A DNA stretch of 64,000 nt from Sediminicola sp037203765 (GTDB lineage: Bacteria > Bacteroidota > Bacteroidia > Flavobacteriales > Flavobacteriaceae), in assembly GCF_037203765.1 (NCBI RefSeq), contig NZ_JBBCAS010000003.1, positions 248,001 to 312,000 on the forward strand. Direction: 5' to 3'. Position numbers and translations under genes: made by a program. This document shows positions 36,713 to 45,447 of this stretch, piece after piece. The notes below the pieces were generated by a model, which saw nothing but the letters and a program-made list of their open reading frames with translations, did no database searches and had not been told where the DNA came from. Within the stretch, counting starts at the first letter, position 1; every line of letters starts with the position of its first letter.

Positions 36713-38962
36713 ATGGAAAACAATAATAAGAACTCCAATGGCAATGTATATGATGTTAATACATCGGATGCATCTCAATGCCCATTTTTGAATGGTGAAA
36801 TGAAGCAAGCCGCTGGGGGAGGAACTGGTATAAGAGATTGGTGGCCCAATCAACTGAAATTGAATATTTTAAGACAAAACTCCTCTTTGGTAGATCCCAT
36901 GGACAAGGATTTTAATTATGCGGAGGAATTCAAATCTTTGGACTTAAAGGCGGTAAAGCAAGACTTGACCAATTTAATGACCGACAGTCAAGATTGGTGG
37001 CCAGCAGATTATGGACACTATGGACCATTTTTTATCCGAATGGCTTGGCACAGTGCCGGTACATATCGTATCGGAGATGGCCGTGGCGGTGCAGGCTCAG
37101 GTTCCCAGCGTTTTGCACCCCTGAACAGCTGGCCGGATAATGCAAATTTAGATAAGGCCCGACTTTTGTTATGGCCAATCAAACAGAAATATGGAAAGAA
37201 GATTTCCTGGGCAGATTTAATGATATTGGCCGGTAATGTAGCCCATGAATCCATGGGATTGCCCATGTTCGGTTTTGCAGGTGGTCGTGAAGATATCTGG
37301 CAGCCGGAAGAAGATATCTACTGGGGGTCGGAGACAGAATGGCTAGGCAATAAAGAAAGATATAATGAAGATGGTGAGTTGGAGAGTCCATTGGGTGCGG
37401 CACATATGGGATTGATCTATGTAAATCCAGAAGGACATAATGCCAATCCGGATCCCGTGGAAGCAGCGCATTACATCAGGGATACTTTTGGCCGTATGGC
37501 AATGAACGATTATGAAACGGTAGCATTGATTGCAGGAGGACATACCTTTGGAAAGACTCACGGCGCAGCCAAAGATAGCGATTGGTTGGAGCCAGAACCA
37601 GCCGGGGCTTCCATTGAAATGCAGAGCATGGGATGGAAAAACAATTTTGGGACCGGAAAGGGTGCAGATACCATTACCAGTGGTCTGGAAGGTGCTTGGA
37701 CCAATACGCCTACAAAATGGAGCCATACCTATTTTGAGAATTTATTTGGCTACGAGTGGGAACTGACGAAAAGTCCTGGCGGAGCTTGGCAATACAAGCC
37801 AGTAGGGGATGCAGGTGCCGGAACTGTTCCGGATGCTCATGACCCAACCAAAAAACACGCCCCTTTCATGTTGGTTACCGACCTTTCCTTGAGAATGGAT
37901 CCTGCCTACGAGAAAATTTCAAGACACTTTTTAGAAAATCCGGAGGAATTTGCCGATGCCTACTCCCGTGCTTGGTTTAAATTGACGCACCGCGATATGG
38001 GTCCAATAGAACGCTACTTGGGGCCAGAAGTACCACAAGAAGAGTTGTTATGGCAAGATCCTGTTCCAGCAGTAGACCATGAATTGATCAATGACGGTGA
38101 TGCAACTAATTTAAAGGCCACTATTTTAGGGTCGGGCTTATCCGTTTCCGAATTGGTTTCAGCTGCTTGGGCTTCGGCTTCAACGTTCCGAGGATCAGAC
38201 AAACGTGGAGGGGCCAATGGCGCACGCGTTCGTTTGGCACCTCAAAAAGATTGGACAGTAAACAATCCAAAACAACTGGAAAAATTGTTGAAAACTCTTG
38301 AAGGTATTCAAACGGATTTCAACAATGCCCAAAAAGGAAACAAAAAAGTTTCCCTTGCAGACGTAATAGTTTTGGCAGGTTCTGCAGCTGTGGAAAAGGC
38401 AGCCAAAAACGGCGGGCACAATATAAGTGTACCATTTGCCCCGGGGCGCACTGATGCAACGGCAGCTCAAACGGATGTGGATGCTTTTGAGGCATTGGAA
38501 CCTCGTGCAGACGCTTTCCGTAACTATGCTAGAAAAAATTTCCCGTTGAAAGCAGAGGAAGTTATGGTGGACAAAGCACAATTGATGACCTTGACCGCTT
38601 CTGAAATGACCGTATTGGTAGGTGGCATGCGGGTATTGGATACGAATTTTGATCATTCCAAGCACGGAGTGTTCACCCAAAATCCAGGGGTCCTCACCAA
38701 TGATTTCTTCGTGAATCTATTGGACATGGGAACTACTTGGAAAGCCATTTCTGAGGACGACAACGTTTTTGAGGGTAGCGATAGAAAGACCGGAAAAGTA
38801 AAATGGACAGGGACCCGAGTGGATCTAATTTTTGGATCGAACTCTGAGTTACGAGCCCTAGCAGAAGTATATGCCTGTTCAGATGCCAAGGAGAAATTCA
38901 TCAAGGATTTTGTAGCGGCATGGACCAAAGTGATGAACCTTGATCGTTATGATCTAGCTTAA
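36713..38962 (+). CDS. katG: Catalase-peroxidase KatG
   Basis: 749 aa from the ATG at 36713; the open frame upstream of it is AT-rich and unlike the family. Bifunctional haem enzyme breaking down hydrogen peroxide. Distal site RMAWHSAGTYR gives Arg109, Trp112 and His113; the proximal His is in GGHTFGKTHG. The covalent Met-Tyr-Trp adduct residues are all present (Trp112, Tyr236 in LIYVNPEG, Met262 in RMAMND). Two tandem peroxidase domains; no signal peptide. It ends with a strong terminator. The activator (OxyR-type) is not adjacent. Confidence 0.97.
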   Translation: MENNNKNSNGNVYDVNTSDASQCPFLNGEMKQAAGGGTGIRDWWPNQLKLNILRQNSSLVDPMDKDFNYAEEFKSLDLKAVKQDLTNLMTDSQDWWPADYGHYGPFFIRMAWHSAGTYRIGDGRGGAGSGSQRFAPLNSWPDNANLDKARLLLWPIKQKYGKKISWADLMILAGNVAHESMGLPMFGFAGGREDIWQPEEDIYWGSETEWLGNKERYNEDGELESPLGAAHMGLIYVNPEGHNANPDPVEAAHYIRDTFGRMAMNDYETVALIAGGHTFGKTHGAAKDSDWLEPEPAGASIEMQSMGWKNNFGTGKGADTITSGLEGAWTNTPTKWSHTYFENLFGYEWELTKSPGGAWQYKPVGDAGAGTVPDAHDPTKKHAPFMLVTDLSLRMDPAYEKISRHFLENPEEFADAYSRAWFKLTHRDMGPIERYLGPEVPQEELLWQDPVPAVDHELINDGDATNLKATILGSGLSVSELVSAAWASASTFRGSDKRGGANGARVRLAPQKDWTVNNPKQLEKLLKTLEGIQTDFNNAQKGNKKVSLADVIVLAGSAAVEKAAKNGGHNISVPFAPGRTDATAAQTDVDAFEALEPRADAFRNYARKNFPLKAEEVMVDKAQLMTLTASEMTVLVGGMRVLDTNFDHSKHGVFTQNPGVLTNDFFVNLLDMGTTWKAISEDDNVFEGSDRKTGKVKWTGTRVDLIFGSNSELRALAEVYACSDAKEKFIKDFVAAWTKVMNLDRYDLA

Positions 38963-39011
38963 TTTCAATAATAATTGCCGAAAGGCGAGGATTCTGAGTG
39001 AATCTGTTTGT

Positions 39012-39047
39012 AAAAAAGGCGGTCTGAAACATGACCGCCTTTTTTTT
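39012..39047 (+). terminator. Intrinsic terminator after katG
   Basis: A GGCGGTC stem extended by an A-run (39012-39024) pairs with GACCGCC and a T-run (39033-39047). It is a strong symmetrical hairpin that could also serve the minus-strand lipoprotein gene. Confidence 0.9.
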
Positions 39048-39103
39048 ATACTATTTTTAAATAGTAGACTAATGAGAACCTTAGGATTTTATAATTACAA
39101 TCC

Positions 39104-39286
39104 TTAGTTCTTTTTATTTTTTGTCTGGCCAGGTGCATAGGCCTTGGCGGATTTACTTCCCGTTACCTTCTTCACTTGCCCTGGGGCAGTATTTTTTCCA
39201 TTTAAGGCTACGGTGGATCTACAACCAGTTGTTAATCCAACCAACAGGACCAGGAACAAACCAACTTTTAATATTCTAGCAAACAT
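39104..39286 (-). CDS. Small lipoprotein with duplicated APGQ motif
   Basis: 60 aa. A hydrophobic signal ends in the lipobox LTTGC (Cys at residue 22). The mature part is short, basic and contains two APGQ motifs (APGQVKKVTG and APGQTKNKKN). Similar small proteins are frequent in flavobacteria and are sometimes mislabelled as quinol oxidase subunits; I see no support for that. It is convergent with katG. Confidence 0.72.
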   Translation of the reverse strand: MFARILKVGLFLVLLVGLTTGCRSTVALNGKNTAPGQVKKVTGSKSAKAYAPGQTKNKKN

Positions 39287-39507
39287 AACTTCAAATTTAA
39301 GTTGGCGAAATTATATTATTTTAAGATTGCTTATCGATTTAATAATAATATTTATCTGAAATGAAGAAGGCCGATATTCAAAAAGGTTTGTATAGGGTGC
39401 TACATGGTTAATTGACTGCTATAAGACTGGTCTTAGTGCTTTTTTTACGAAATTCCCTTACATTCATGTACAGGAATATAACCCCAAAAACAATGCATAC
39501 AAAAACG

Positions 39508-39530
39508 GATTGGTGCTAACCAATCAGTTT
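39508..39530. terminator. Small hairpin, possible permease terminator
   Basis: GATTGGT at 39508-39514 pairs with ACCAATC at 39519-39525 around a 4-nt loop, with T-rich sequence on both sides of the hairpin depending on strand. It lies 280 bp beyond the permease stop, so its use is uncertain. Confidence 0.4.
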
Positions 39531-39551
39531 TTGAATTAAAGGTTTAAACCT

Positions 39552-39603
39552 TGTAGCGTGAAGGGCGTCACATTCCCTTGACCTCCGGGTTATGAACCAG
39601 GCT
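39552..39603 (-). pseudogene. Degenerate partial tRNA-Met copy
   Basis: This segment aligns with the 3' half of the intact tRNA-Met at 42898-42971, in the same orientation. TGTAGCG at the acceptor end and a 17-nt run through the anticodon loop (GACCTCCGGGTTATGAA) are identical; the T-arm is mutated and the D-arm and 5' acceptor are missing. Even a GGTTTAAACC palindrome just before it recalls the terminator stem of the intact tRNA. It cannot make a functional tRNA. Confidence 0.8.
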
Positions 39604-39808
39604 TCATGATTTTCAATTGCTTATATACCGGGCCTACAAGAGCTATTTTATAAAATCGTGTACAAAAACGTGATCACTTTCATGTTCACTTTGATCAATA
39701 AATAATTATATCAGCAGGTCTGATTTTTTGTATTGTTAATTTCAGAATGGGTCATTATGGCGTACAAATTGTGGTGGTTTGGCTGTATTATGGTTTCAAC
39801 ATTTTGTC

Positions 39809-41908
39809 CTACTTTGGTAGGATGAATTGATCGTAAAGTTTATTGATTGACCTGGGTTCACCAATAATTGTTAGCACATCGTTTTCAAGAAACACGGTCT
39901 TTCCTTTTGGAGTAAAAGAACTGCCATCCCTGTCTACTAATACAACCAATACATCCTGGGGCAGTATTGCTTCCATAAGTTTTTTATTAATGAAAATATT
40001 GGACGGTTCATTTTTGCTTAATGGGAAAGTTATATATCGCTTGTCATGCAAAAGATACTCTATAATTTCCTTTGCTGATTTTAAAGAGAAAACATCTTTA
40101 ATAAAGTAGTCGCGTTCTGCAATATCAATTATACTTGATAACATGCGAAGCTGCTGTTTTGGGTTATTCTCATCGTTTACCAGGAAAAAAAATATTTTTA
40201 TTTTTTCCTTGATCAAAATCCCATGTTTTTCAACTGGTTTTTCAATGCTTTCTTCACACAATACAATATGGAGTACCGGATGGATTATATCCGGTTTTTT
40301 TGCATAAAGGAGAGAAACTTCGGGAATTACCAAAGCAGGATCTATAGGAGTTGTTTTTAGGAATTCTTCATATAGACTATTACCATCAACATTTATTTCC
40401 AGAGCAATGGAATTGGCTACATCTTGTACCAAATCTTCAAATATAGCATTATCGATAAAATGTATTTGTGAACGAACAATTGTCTGGTTGAACGGATCAT
40501 CCTGGCGCAATCCTTTCTCACGCAAAATCATCATAAACTCATTTTCTAGTTCATCGTGCTGATGTTTGCCCAACAAAGCAAACCAGTGATAAATAGCTCC
40601 TTCTCTTTTTACTTTGGATCGAAAGAAAAATATATACCACAAGTATGCAAGAATAATGGTAATTAAAGTAAATGCTAGCGCTCCCCATCCCATAAAAAAC
40701 ATTAGAGCCAGCGAAGAAATAATACCGAATATTTGCATCCATGGATAAAGGGGCGAACGATAGCCGGGATCGTATGAAGCTATTTTACTATTTCGAAAAA
40801 CGATGACAGAAAAGTTTATAGCCATGAATATGAACAATTGAAATGTACTTGCGAGTTTAACAATGCCCTCTTCGGAAAGGATGATAATAAACATTATAAT
40901 TAATCCTGTGGTAAGGAGAATTGCAGGAACGGGGGTTCCCCAGCGACTGATCATGCTAAATTTTTCAGAAAATAATTTGTCCCTAGCCATGGCTAGAGGA
41001 TAGCGCGAAGTGGCAAGAATACCTGCATTTCCCGTAGAAGCAAAGGCAAATAAAGCAGCTATTACAATAATATACAAACCTGTTTTTGGCGGTAACCAAC
41101 TGAATAACTGCTGCGCTGCAGTAGCAGCAGGCGAAAGGTCTTGTGAAAGTGCTTCATTACCAATAACACTTACCATAACAAACACACCAAACACATAGAT
41201 CAAACCGGTTACCAATAGCGACAAGGCCATTCCTAAGGGTATATTCCGTTCCGGGTTTTTAATTTCTTCGGCAACACTGGCTATTTGTGTAAGCCCTAAA
41301 TAAGAAACAAAAACGAAACCAGTTGTAAAAATTAGGCCATTGACTCCACCGGTAAAAAATGGATTATAATTGTACTTGTCAAATCCTAAGGAGGATTTAG
41401 TTCCTGACAAAATATTCCAAAAACCATCCGCGATAAATGCCCCTAGAACTAAAAGTAACACAATCACTAATATTTTTTGAATACCGGAAGATTTTCGCGC
41501 TCCGAATATATTCAGAATAGAAAATATTATGGCAAAAATTACTGCGGTTTCTTTTATTGGGATATCCCAAAATATGGAACCATAAGCGCCAATTCCAACA
41601 AGCGCAAATGCTGTTTTTAAAAGAAGGGCTATATATGTTCCGAATCCGCCAATCGTCCCCATCAACGGTCCCAGACTTCGATCAAGAAAGAAGTAAGCTC
41701 CGCCAGAGCGTGGCAAGGCAGTGGATATTTCGGCAACACTAAACATTGCCGGCATTATTAAAATTCCGGCAAGAAAATATGCCAAAATCACCGATGGTCC
41801 GGTATGATAAGCGGCCAGCCCCGGCAATAGAAAAAAGCCAGAACTAAACATAGCTCCCGTACTTAAAGCGAAAACGTCAAACAATCCTAGTTCTTTTTTT
41901 AGTTTCAT
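39809..41908 (-). CDS. APC amino-acid permease with EIIA-like and RCK_C-like tail
   Basis: 699 aa. Residues 1-430 form a 12-helix APC-superfamily transporter (GLFDVFALSTGAMFSSGFF; VAEISTALPRSGGAYFF). After the last helix comes a cytoplasmic tail of about 260 residues. Its middle resembles a PTS EIIA type-2 domain, and its end resembles a TrkA/RCK C-terminal ligand-binding domain (FLENDVLTIIGEPRSINKLYDQF). The tail probably gates transport in response to a ligand. The gene is isolated between a tRNA-Met and a decayed copy of that tRNA. Confidence 0.87.
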   Translation of the reverse strand: MKLKKELGLFDVFALSTGAMFSSGFFLLPGLAAYHTGPSVILAYFLAGILIMPAMFSVAEISTALPRSGGAYFFLDRSLGPLMGTIGGFGTYIALLLKTAFALVGIGAYGSIFWDIPIKETAVIFAIIFSILNIFGARKSSGIQKILVIVLLLVLGAFIADGFWNILSGTKSSLGFDKYNYNPFFTGGVNGLIFTTGFVFVSYLGLTQIASVAEEIKNPERNIPLGMALSLLVTGLIYVFGVFVMVSVIGNEALSQDLSPAATAAQQLFSWLPPKTGLYIIVIAALFAFASTGNAGILATSRYPLAMARDKLFSEKFSMISRWGTPVPAILLTTGLIIMFIIILSEEGIVKLASTFQLFIFMAINFSVIVFRNSKIASYDPGYRSPLYPWMQIFGIISSLALMFFMGWGALAFTLITIILAYLWYIFFFRSKVKREGAIYHWFALLGKHQHDELENEFMMILREKGLRQDDPFNQTIVRSQIHFIDNAIFEDLVQDVANSIALEINVDGNSLYEEFLKTTPIDPALVIPEVSLLYAKKPDIIHPVLHIVLCEESIEKPVEKHGILIKEKIKIFFFLVNDENNPKQQLRMLSSIIDIAERDYFIKDVFSLKSAKEIIEYLLHDKRYITFPLSKNEPSNIFINKKLMEAILPQDVLVVLVDRDGSSFTPKGKTVFLENDVLTIIGEPRSINKLYDQFILPK

Positions 41909-42840
41909 AGCTTTCTTCTAGTCGTATATATGTCTGCTTATACTTCAGGCAACCCCAAAAGTGGAGTATTTATACCTTGTCATAACTGGGGTTCCAATTT
42001 TAATGACTTCACTATTATGATAATCATTTAATTCTTGTGGCTATGCTGTTGCACCATTTTAATAGAGGACTAACCTACTAATTATCAATATCATCGGGTT
42101 AAATAAAGATAAGGGTTATTTTTAATTGAAATGCTTTTTCAGATTTTATGGAATTTTTTAAAATAACATTTGAAGATTTACTAGAGTCAAATGCGACCAT
42201 GATATTATTAAATAATTTCATAATAATTAATTTGTTTGTCACTTCAAGCTTGAAAAGGTTTGAGCTTCATTGATTGAATTTGATAAACGTTAATACTAAT
42301 TATAGTAATGCCATTTTAATGATAGTATTCCCATCAGAATAAATAGTAAAACTTACGTGTCTTATTCTGAATAATGGATATTAATTATTCTTTTTTTTAG
42401 ATCAATACCTCGCCTGACTGATGTATCTGGTAAATAAAATGATGCCAAAGAAGTCTAAACAATGTTGAATTATTTTGCAGATAAGCTGTTGTTAGAGAAG
42501 TAATGGGGTACGTTTTTATTCCTTAATCTCAAAATTCAGTAATTATTTTTAGTAAAGTCTGTATTTTTAAACGTCAGGTCCTAAAATAATTGTTAGCAAG
42601 GATTTCATTTTAAGAAATCCGCCTGTCAATAATTATACATATTGCTGGCAACCGTTTTTTTTATGCGTATTCAACCTCTAAATAGCCAAAATCGATAATC
42701 CAATTTTCGTGTTCAAAATCAGATGGTTAAAAATTAAATTCCCGATAAATAGAAAATTCATAATCCATAGAATCGCAACCAATGGTTCTAAAATGAAAAA
42801 CCCTAACCATCCAATCGTAATTGCTTCTAAAAATAAAGCC
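41909..42840. other. AT-rich gene-free region next to tRNA-Met
   Basis: Over 900 bp without a credible gene on either strand. The base composition is more AT-rich than the surrounding genes. I see no transposase fragment or inverted repeats that would define an insertion sequence. The first part must hold the permease promoter. Confidence 0.6.
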
Positions 42841-42874
42841 ATAAAAAAAACGGTTTAGAGTGAACTAAACCGTT
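42841..42874 (-). terminator. Terminator of tRNA-Met
   Basis: A perfect 10-bp stem (42849-42858 with 42865-42874) with a 6-nt loop is followed on the minus strand by a run of eight T. It lies 24 bp beyond the tRNA 3' end. Confidence 0.9.
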
Positions 42875-42897
42875 GTCTTTGGTACATTTTATTAATG

Positions 42898-42971
42898 TAG
42901 CGAGAGGGGGGCACGATCCCCCGACCTCCGGGTTATGAATCCGACGCTCTAACCAACTGAGCTACCTCGCC
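42898..42971 (-). tRNA. tRNA-Met (anticodon CAT), probably elongator
   Basis: 74 nt cloverleaf: acceptor GGCGAGG pairs with TCTCGCT (two G-U pairs), D-arm GCTC/GAGC, anticodon loop TTCATAA, T-arm GGGGG/CCCCC, discriminator A. One A-C mismatch closes the anticodon stem. CCA is not encoded. The G1-U72 pair and lack of three GC pairs in the anticodon stem argue against the initiator. A CAT anticodon could also be tRNA-Ile2, but the body looks like elongator Met. Confidence 0.93.
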
Positions 42972-43107
42972 ATTGCCGTTTTAAGCGGGTGCAAATATAG
43001 AGTTAAATTTCTTCCCAATCAAAATTCAAAAGGAAAAAATAATATTGGGCAATTATTTTTTTATCATGTAGAAATATATATATTGTCCGACGAAAACATT
43101 ATATAGA

Positions 43108-43491
43108 ATGAGCGATAAAGTGAAGTTTGAAGTTGAGTTTGTGATACAATCATCTCAACCCTTATTATACCAATATATTTCCACTCCTTCCGGCTTATCA
43201 GAATGGTTCGCAGATAACGTAAACTCAAGAGGGGAACGCTTTACCTTTATATGGGATGGGGCAGAAGAGGAAGCTAAATTATTGAAGCGAAAGAGTGATG
43301 AATTTGTACGATTTGCTTGGAACGAAGGAGAAGAGGATACCTATTTTGAAATGAGGATCATTGTGGATGAAATAACTTCCGATGTTTCTCTCTTCATTAC
43401 AGATTTTGCTGACGAGGATGAGGTAGACGAAGCCAAGATGCTTTGGGAAAACCAAATCTCCAGTTTAAAGCAAGTTTTGGGATCTTCCTAA
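43108..43491 (+). CDS. START-like (SRPBCC) domain protein
   Basis: 127 aa. A compact helix-grip fold: VKFEVEFVIQSSQPLLYQYISTPSGLSEWFADNV at the N-terminus, several strands with acidic loops, and a long C-terminal helix (ENQISSLKQVLG). It belongs to the AHSA1/SRPBCC ligand-binding superfamily; the ligand is unknown. It sits directly upstream of a class IV aminotransferase gene with a hairpin between them. Confidence 0.83.
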   Translation: MSDKVKFEVEFVIQSSQPLLYQYISTPSGLSEWFADNVNSRGERFTFIWDGAEEEAKLLKRKSDEFVRFAWNEGEEDTYFEMRIIVDEITSDVSLFITDFADEDEVDEAKMLWENQISSLKQVLGSS

Positions 43492-43512
43492 AACTTTTAG
43501 GCTATAAATCGG

Positions 43513-43520
43513 TATCTTTG
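43513..43520 (+). promoter_or_regulatory. -7 promoter box for class IV aminotransferase gene
   Basis: TATCTTTG matches the Bacteroidota -7 consensus TAnnTTTG, 27 bp before the ATG. No TTG sits at the expected -33 distance. Transcription from here would begin inside the following hairpin. Confidence 0.4.
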
Positions 43521-43521
43521 C

Positions 43522-43546
43522 GCCTTGAATTTTCAAGGCTTTTTTT
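43522..43546 (+). terminator. Hairpin with T-tract abutting the next start codon
   Basis: CCTTGAA (43523-43529) pairs with TTCAAGG (43532-43538; the loop is effectively four nt) and is followed by C and seven T running right up to the ATG at 43547. It looks like the terminator of the START-like gene. Read-through transcripts would carry it as a leader hairpin. Confidence 0.65.
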
Positions 43547-44392
43547 ATGGTTAATTTTAACGGTGACATTCTATCCAAAGACACATTTTTTCTCAACCAC
43601 GAAAACAGGGGATTGAGATATGGGGACGGACTTTTTGAAACCATTAGAGTGGTCAATGGTAAGGTTTTCTTTTGGGAAGACCATTATCTTCGTCTTATGG
43701 CCTCTATGCGAATTATGCGCATGGAAATACCGATGAACTTTACCATGGAATTTTTGGAGGAACAACTGATGCTTACCATAGCCTCCAACGGATTGGAAAA
43801 TGCACCTGCTAGGGTTCGCTTGTCCGTTTTTAGGAACAATGGAGGGTATTATTTGCCAGCAACCAATGAAATTTCCTATATCATAGAGGTAGGGCAATTG
43901 GAGTCGCCCTTCTATATGATGGACCAGCAGGACTATGTTGTGGAGTTGTTCAAGGATTTTTATGTTAACCCTGACATGCTCTCAACATTGAAATCGAACA
44001 ACAAGGCCATTAATATCGTAGGCAGTATTTATGCCAAGGAAAATGGGTACCAGAATTGTCTGTTGCTCAATAATCAGAAACAAGTGGTAGAGGCCCTAAA
44101 CGGCAATTTGTTCTTGGTCAAGGGCAATACGATCAAGACCCCTCCCAAAAAAGATGGTTGCCTAAATGGCATTATTAGAAAGAAACTGATTGAAATGTTG
44201 GGCAAATTGGAGGCCTATACCCTGGAAGAAGTGTCTATTTCCCCATTTGATCTTCAAAAGGCCGATGAATTATTTATTACCAATGCCATTGTTGGGATTC
44301 AACCTATTACCAAGTACCGAAAAAAGGACTTTGAAACCAAGGTTGCTTCGGATTTGTTGGGGAAATTGAATGCTGCCGCTAGGTTGGGCTAA
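43547..44392 (+). CDS. Class IV PLP-dependent aminotransferase / lyase
   Basis: 281 aa, fold-type IV PLP enzyme (branched-chain aminotransferase / aminodeoxychorismate lyase superfamily). It has NHENRGLRYGDGLFETIRV at the N-terminus and STLKSNNKAIN holding the likely PLP lysine. The C-terminal DELFITNAIVGIQPI resembles 4-amino-4-deoxychorismate lyase more than BCAT, which would place it in folate synthesis, but this is not certain. Its stop codon overlaps that of the convergent YqgE gene. Confidence 0.85.
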   Translation: MVNFNGDILSKDTFFLNHENRGLRYGDGLFETIRVVNGKVFFWEDHYLRLMASMRIMRMEIPMNFTMEFLEEQLMLTIASNGLENAPARVRLSVFRNNGGYYLPATNEISYIIEVGQLESPFYMMDQQDYVVELFKDFYVNPDMLSTLKSNNKAINIVGSIYAKENGYQNCLLLNNQKQVVEALNGNLFLVKGNTIKTPPKKDGCLNGIIRKKLIEMLGKLEAYTLEEVSISPFDLQKADELFITNAIVGIQPITKYRKKDFETKVASDLLGKLNAAARLG

Positions 44393-44949
44393 TTGAGGTT
44401 CGGGTTTTCCGGAAAATTGGACCATAGGACGTATTCCCCGCCCAGTTCAATCATCTTTTCCTTCCAAAATGTATTGGCAGATTTGTGGATGATGTCACTT
44501 TTGTATTTATTGTGCACGACCACCCATGATTTGGAGTTGAGCTCTTGATCCAATTGTAGGGAATTCCATCCGGAGTAACCCAAAAAGAACCTGATATCCT
44601 TTTCGGTAATAAGGCCTTTATTAATGAGATCCACTATATTTTCGAAGTTGCCTCCCCAATAGATGCCATGGGAAATCTCAATACTGTCAGCTATCAAATG
44701 TGGTACCTTGTGAATGAAGTACAAGTTGTCCTGCTCTACGGGACCACCGTTATATACCTGAAAGGGTACGCTGATTTCAGTGACCAATTCATTGATGCTG
44801 TACATTAAAGGCTTGTTGAGTATAAACCCTACGGAGCCCTCTTCATTGTGTTCCGCGATCAAGACTACGGACCTGTTAAAAGAAACATCGCCTGTAAGTG
44901 TTGGTTCTGCAATTAAAAGTTTTCCTTTTTTTGGTTTAATGCTGACCAT
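44389..44949 (-). CDS. YqgE/AlgH family protein
   Basis: 186 aa from the ATG giving MVSIKPKKGKLLIAEPTL; an open frame continues upstream but its residues are unlike the family. YqgE motifs present are GKLLIAEPTLTGDVSFNRSVVLIAEH, GSVGFILNKPL and FFLGYSGWNSLQLDQEL. The family function is unresolved; AlgH-type members were linked to transcription control. It lies downstream of the HU gene on the same strand but beyond a terminator. Confidence 0.93.
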   Translation of the reverse strand: MVSIKPKKGKLLIAEPTLTGDVSFNRSVVLIAEHNEEGSVGFILNKPLMYSINELVTEISVPFQVYNGGPVEQDNLYFIHKVPHLIADSIEISHGIYWGGNFENIVDLINKGLITEKDIRFFLGYSGWNSLQLDQELNSKSWVVVHNKYKSDIIHKSANTFWKEKMIELGGEYVLWSNFPENPNLN

Positions 44950-44994
44950 GACACAATGGTTTTTACTAAAAATAAGACAAATCTTCTTAAAAAC

Positions 44995-45026
44995 AAAAAG
45001 GCACCCCATTTTAGGAGTGCCTTTTT
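44995..45026. terminator. Terminator of HU gene
   Basis: AAAAAGGCAC (44995-45004) pairs with GTGCCTTTTT (45017-45026). With A and T runs on either side the hairpin can act in both directions. It lies 20 bp beyond the HU stop codon. Confidence 0.85.
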
Positions 45027-45045
45027 CAAATTTATAAAATATAAA

Positions 45046-45318
45046 TTAGTTTACTGCACCTGCCAATTCAGCACCTGCCTTAAACTTCACAACGTTTTTA
45101 GCTGCAATTTGGATAGTTTTTCCAGTTTGTGGATTTCTACCTTCTCTAGCTTCTCTTTTAGATACAGACCAAGATCCGAAACCAACTAAAGAAACTCTTC
45201 CACCTTTTTTAAGAGATCCTTCAACATTTCCTAAAAAAGATTCTAAAGCTTTCTTTGCTGCTGCTTTTGTGATGCCAGCGTCTGCTGCCATTGCATCGAT
45301 TAATTCTGTTTTGTTCAT
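45046..45318 (-). CDS. hup: HU-family DNA-binding protein
   Basis: 90 aa, the typical HU length. It opens MNKTELIDAMAADAGITKAAAKKALE and contains the DNA-binding arm signature GFGSWSVSKREAREGRNPQTGK. A nucleoid-associated dimer that bends DNA. It has its own well-formed promoter upstream. Confidence 0.96.
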   Translation of the reverse strand: MNKTELIDAMAADAGITKAAAKKALESFLGNVEGSLKKGGRVSLVGFGSWSVSKREAREGRNPQTGKTIQIAAKNVVKFKAGAELAGAVN

Positions 45319-45362
45319 AATTGAATTAAATTAATTGTTGTTAAAATAATTTTATACTCTAA

Positions 45363-45392
45363 CAAATTTATACGGATTTGTCGTTAACGCAA
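45363..45392 (-). promoter_or_regulatory. Promoter of HU gene
   Basis: On the minus strand a -33 TTG (45392-45390) and a -7 TAAATTTG (45370-45363) are separated by 19 bp, an excellent match to the Bacteroidota consensus. The predicted transcript has a leader of about 40 nt before the HU start codon. Confidence 0.7.
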
Positions 45393-45416
45393 GTAAAATC
45401 AAGGGAAATACCCTAT

Positions 45417-45447
45417 TTTGTTGATAACTTCGGGGGTTTGTTGATAA
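45417..45447. repeat. Two direct TTTGTTGATAA repeats spaced 20 bp
   Basis: Identical 11-mers at 45417-45427 and 45437-45447, exactly two helical turns apart, are enclosed by the inverted pair CCCTA/TAGGG (45411-45415 and 45450-45454). On the reverse strand each contains TTATCAACA, one base from the DnaA box TTATCCACA. They could bind DnaA or a regulator upstream of the HU promoter. Confidence 0.6.

Larger units (their letters stand above)
39287..39808. other. Intergenic region with decayed tRNA and hairpins
   Basis: About 520 bp. Structures seen: a 6-bp inverted repeat followed by seven T (39422-39447), a 7-bp hairpin flanked by T/A runs (39508-39525), and a decayed tRNA-Met copy at about 39541-39603. 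No protein-coding frame is convincing. Confidence 0.65.
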
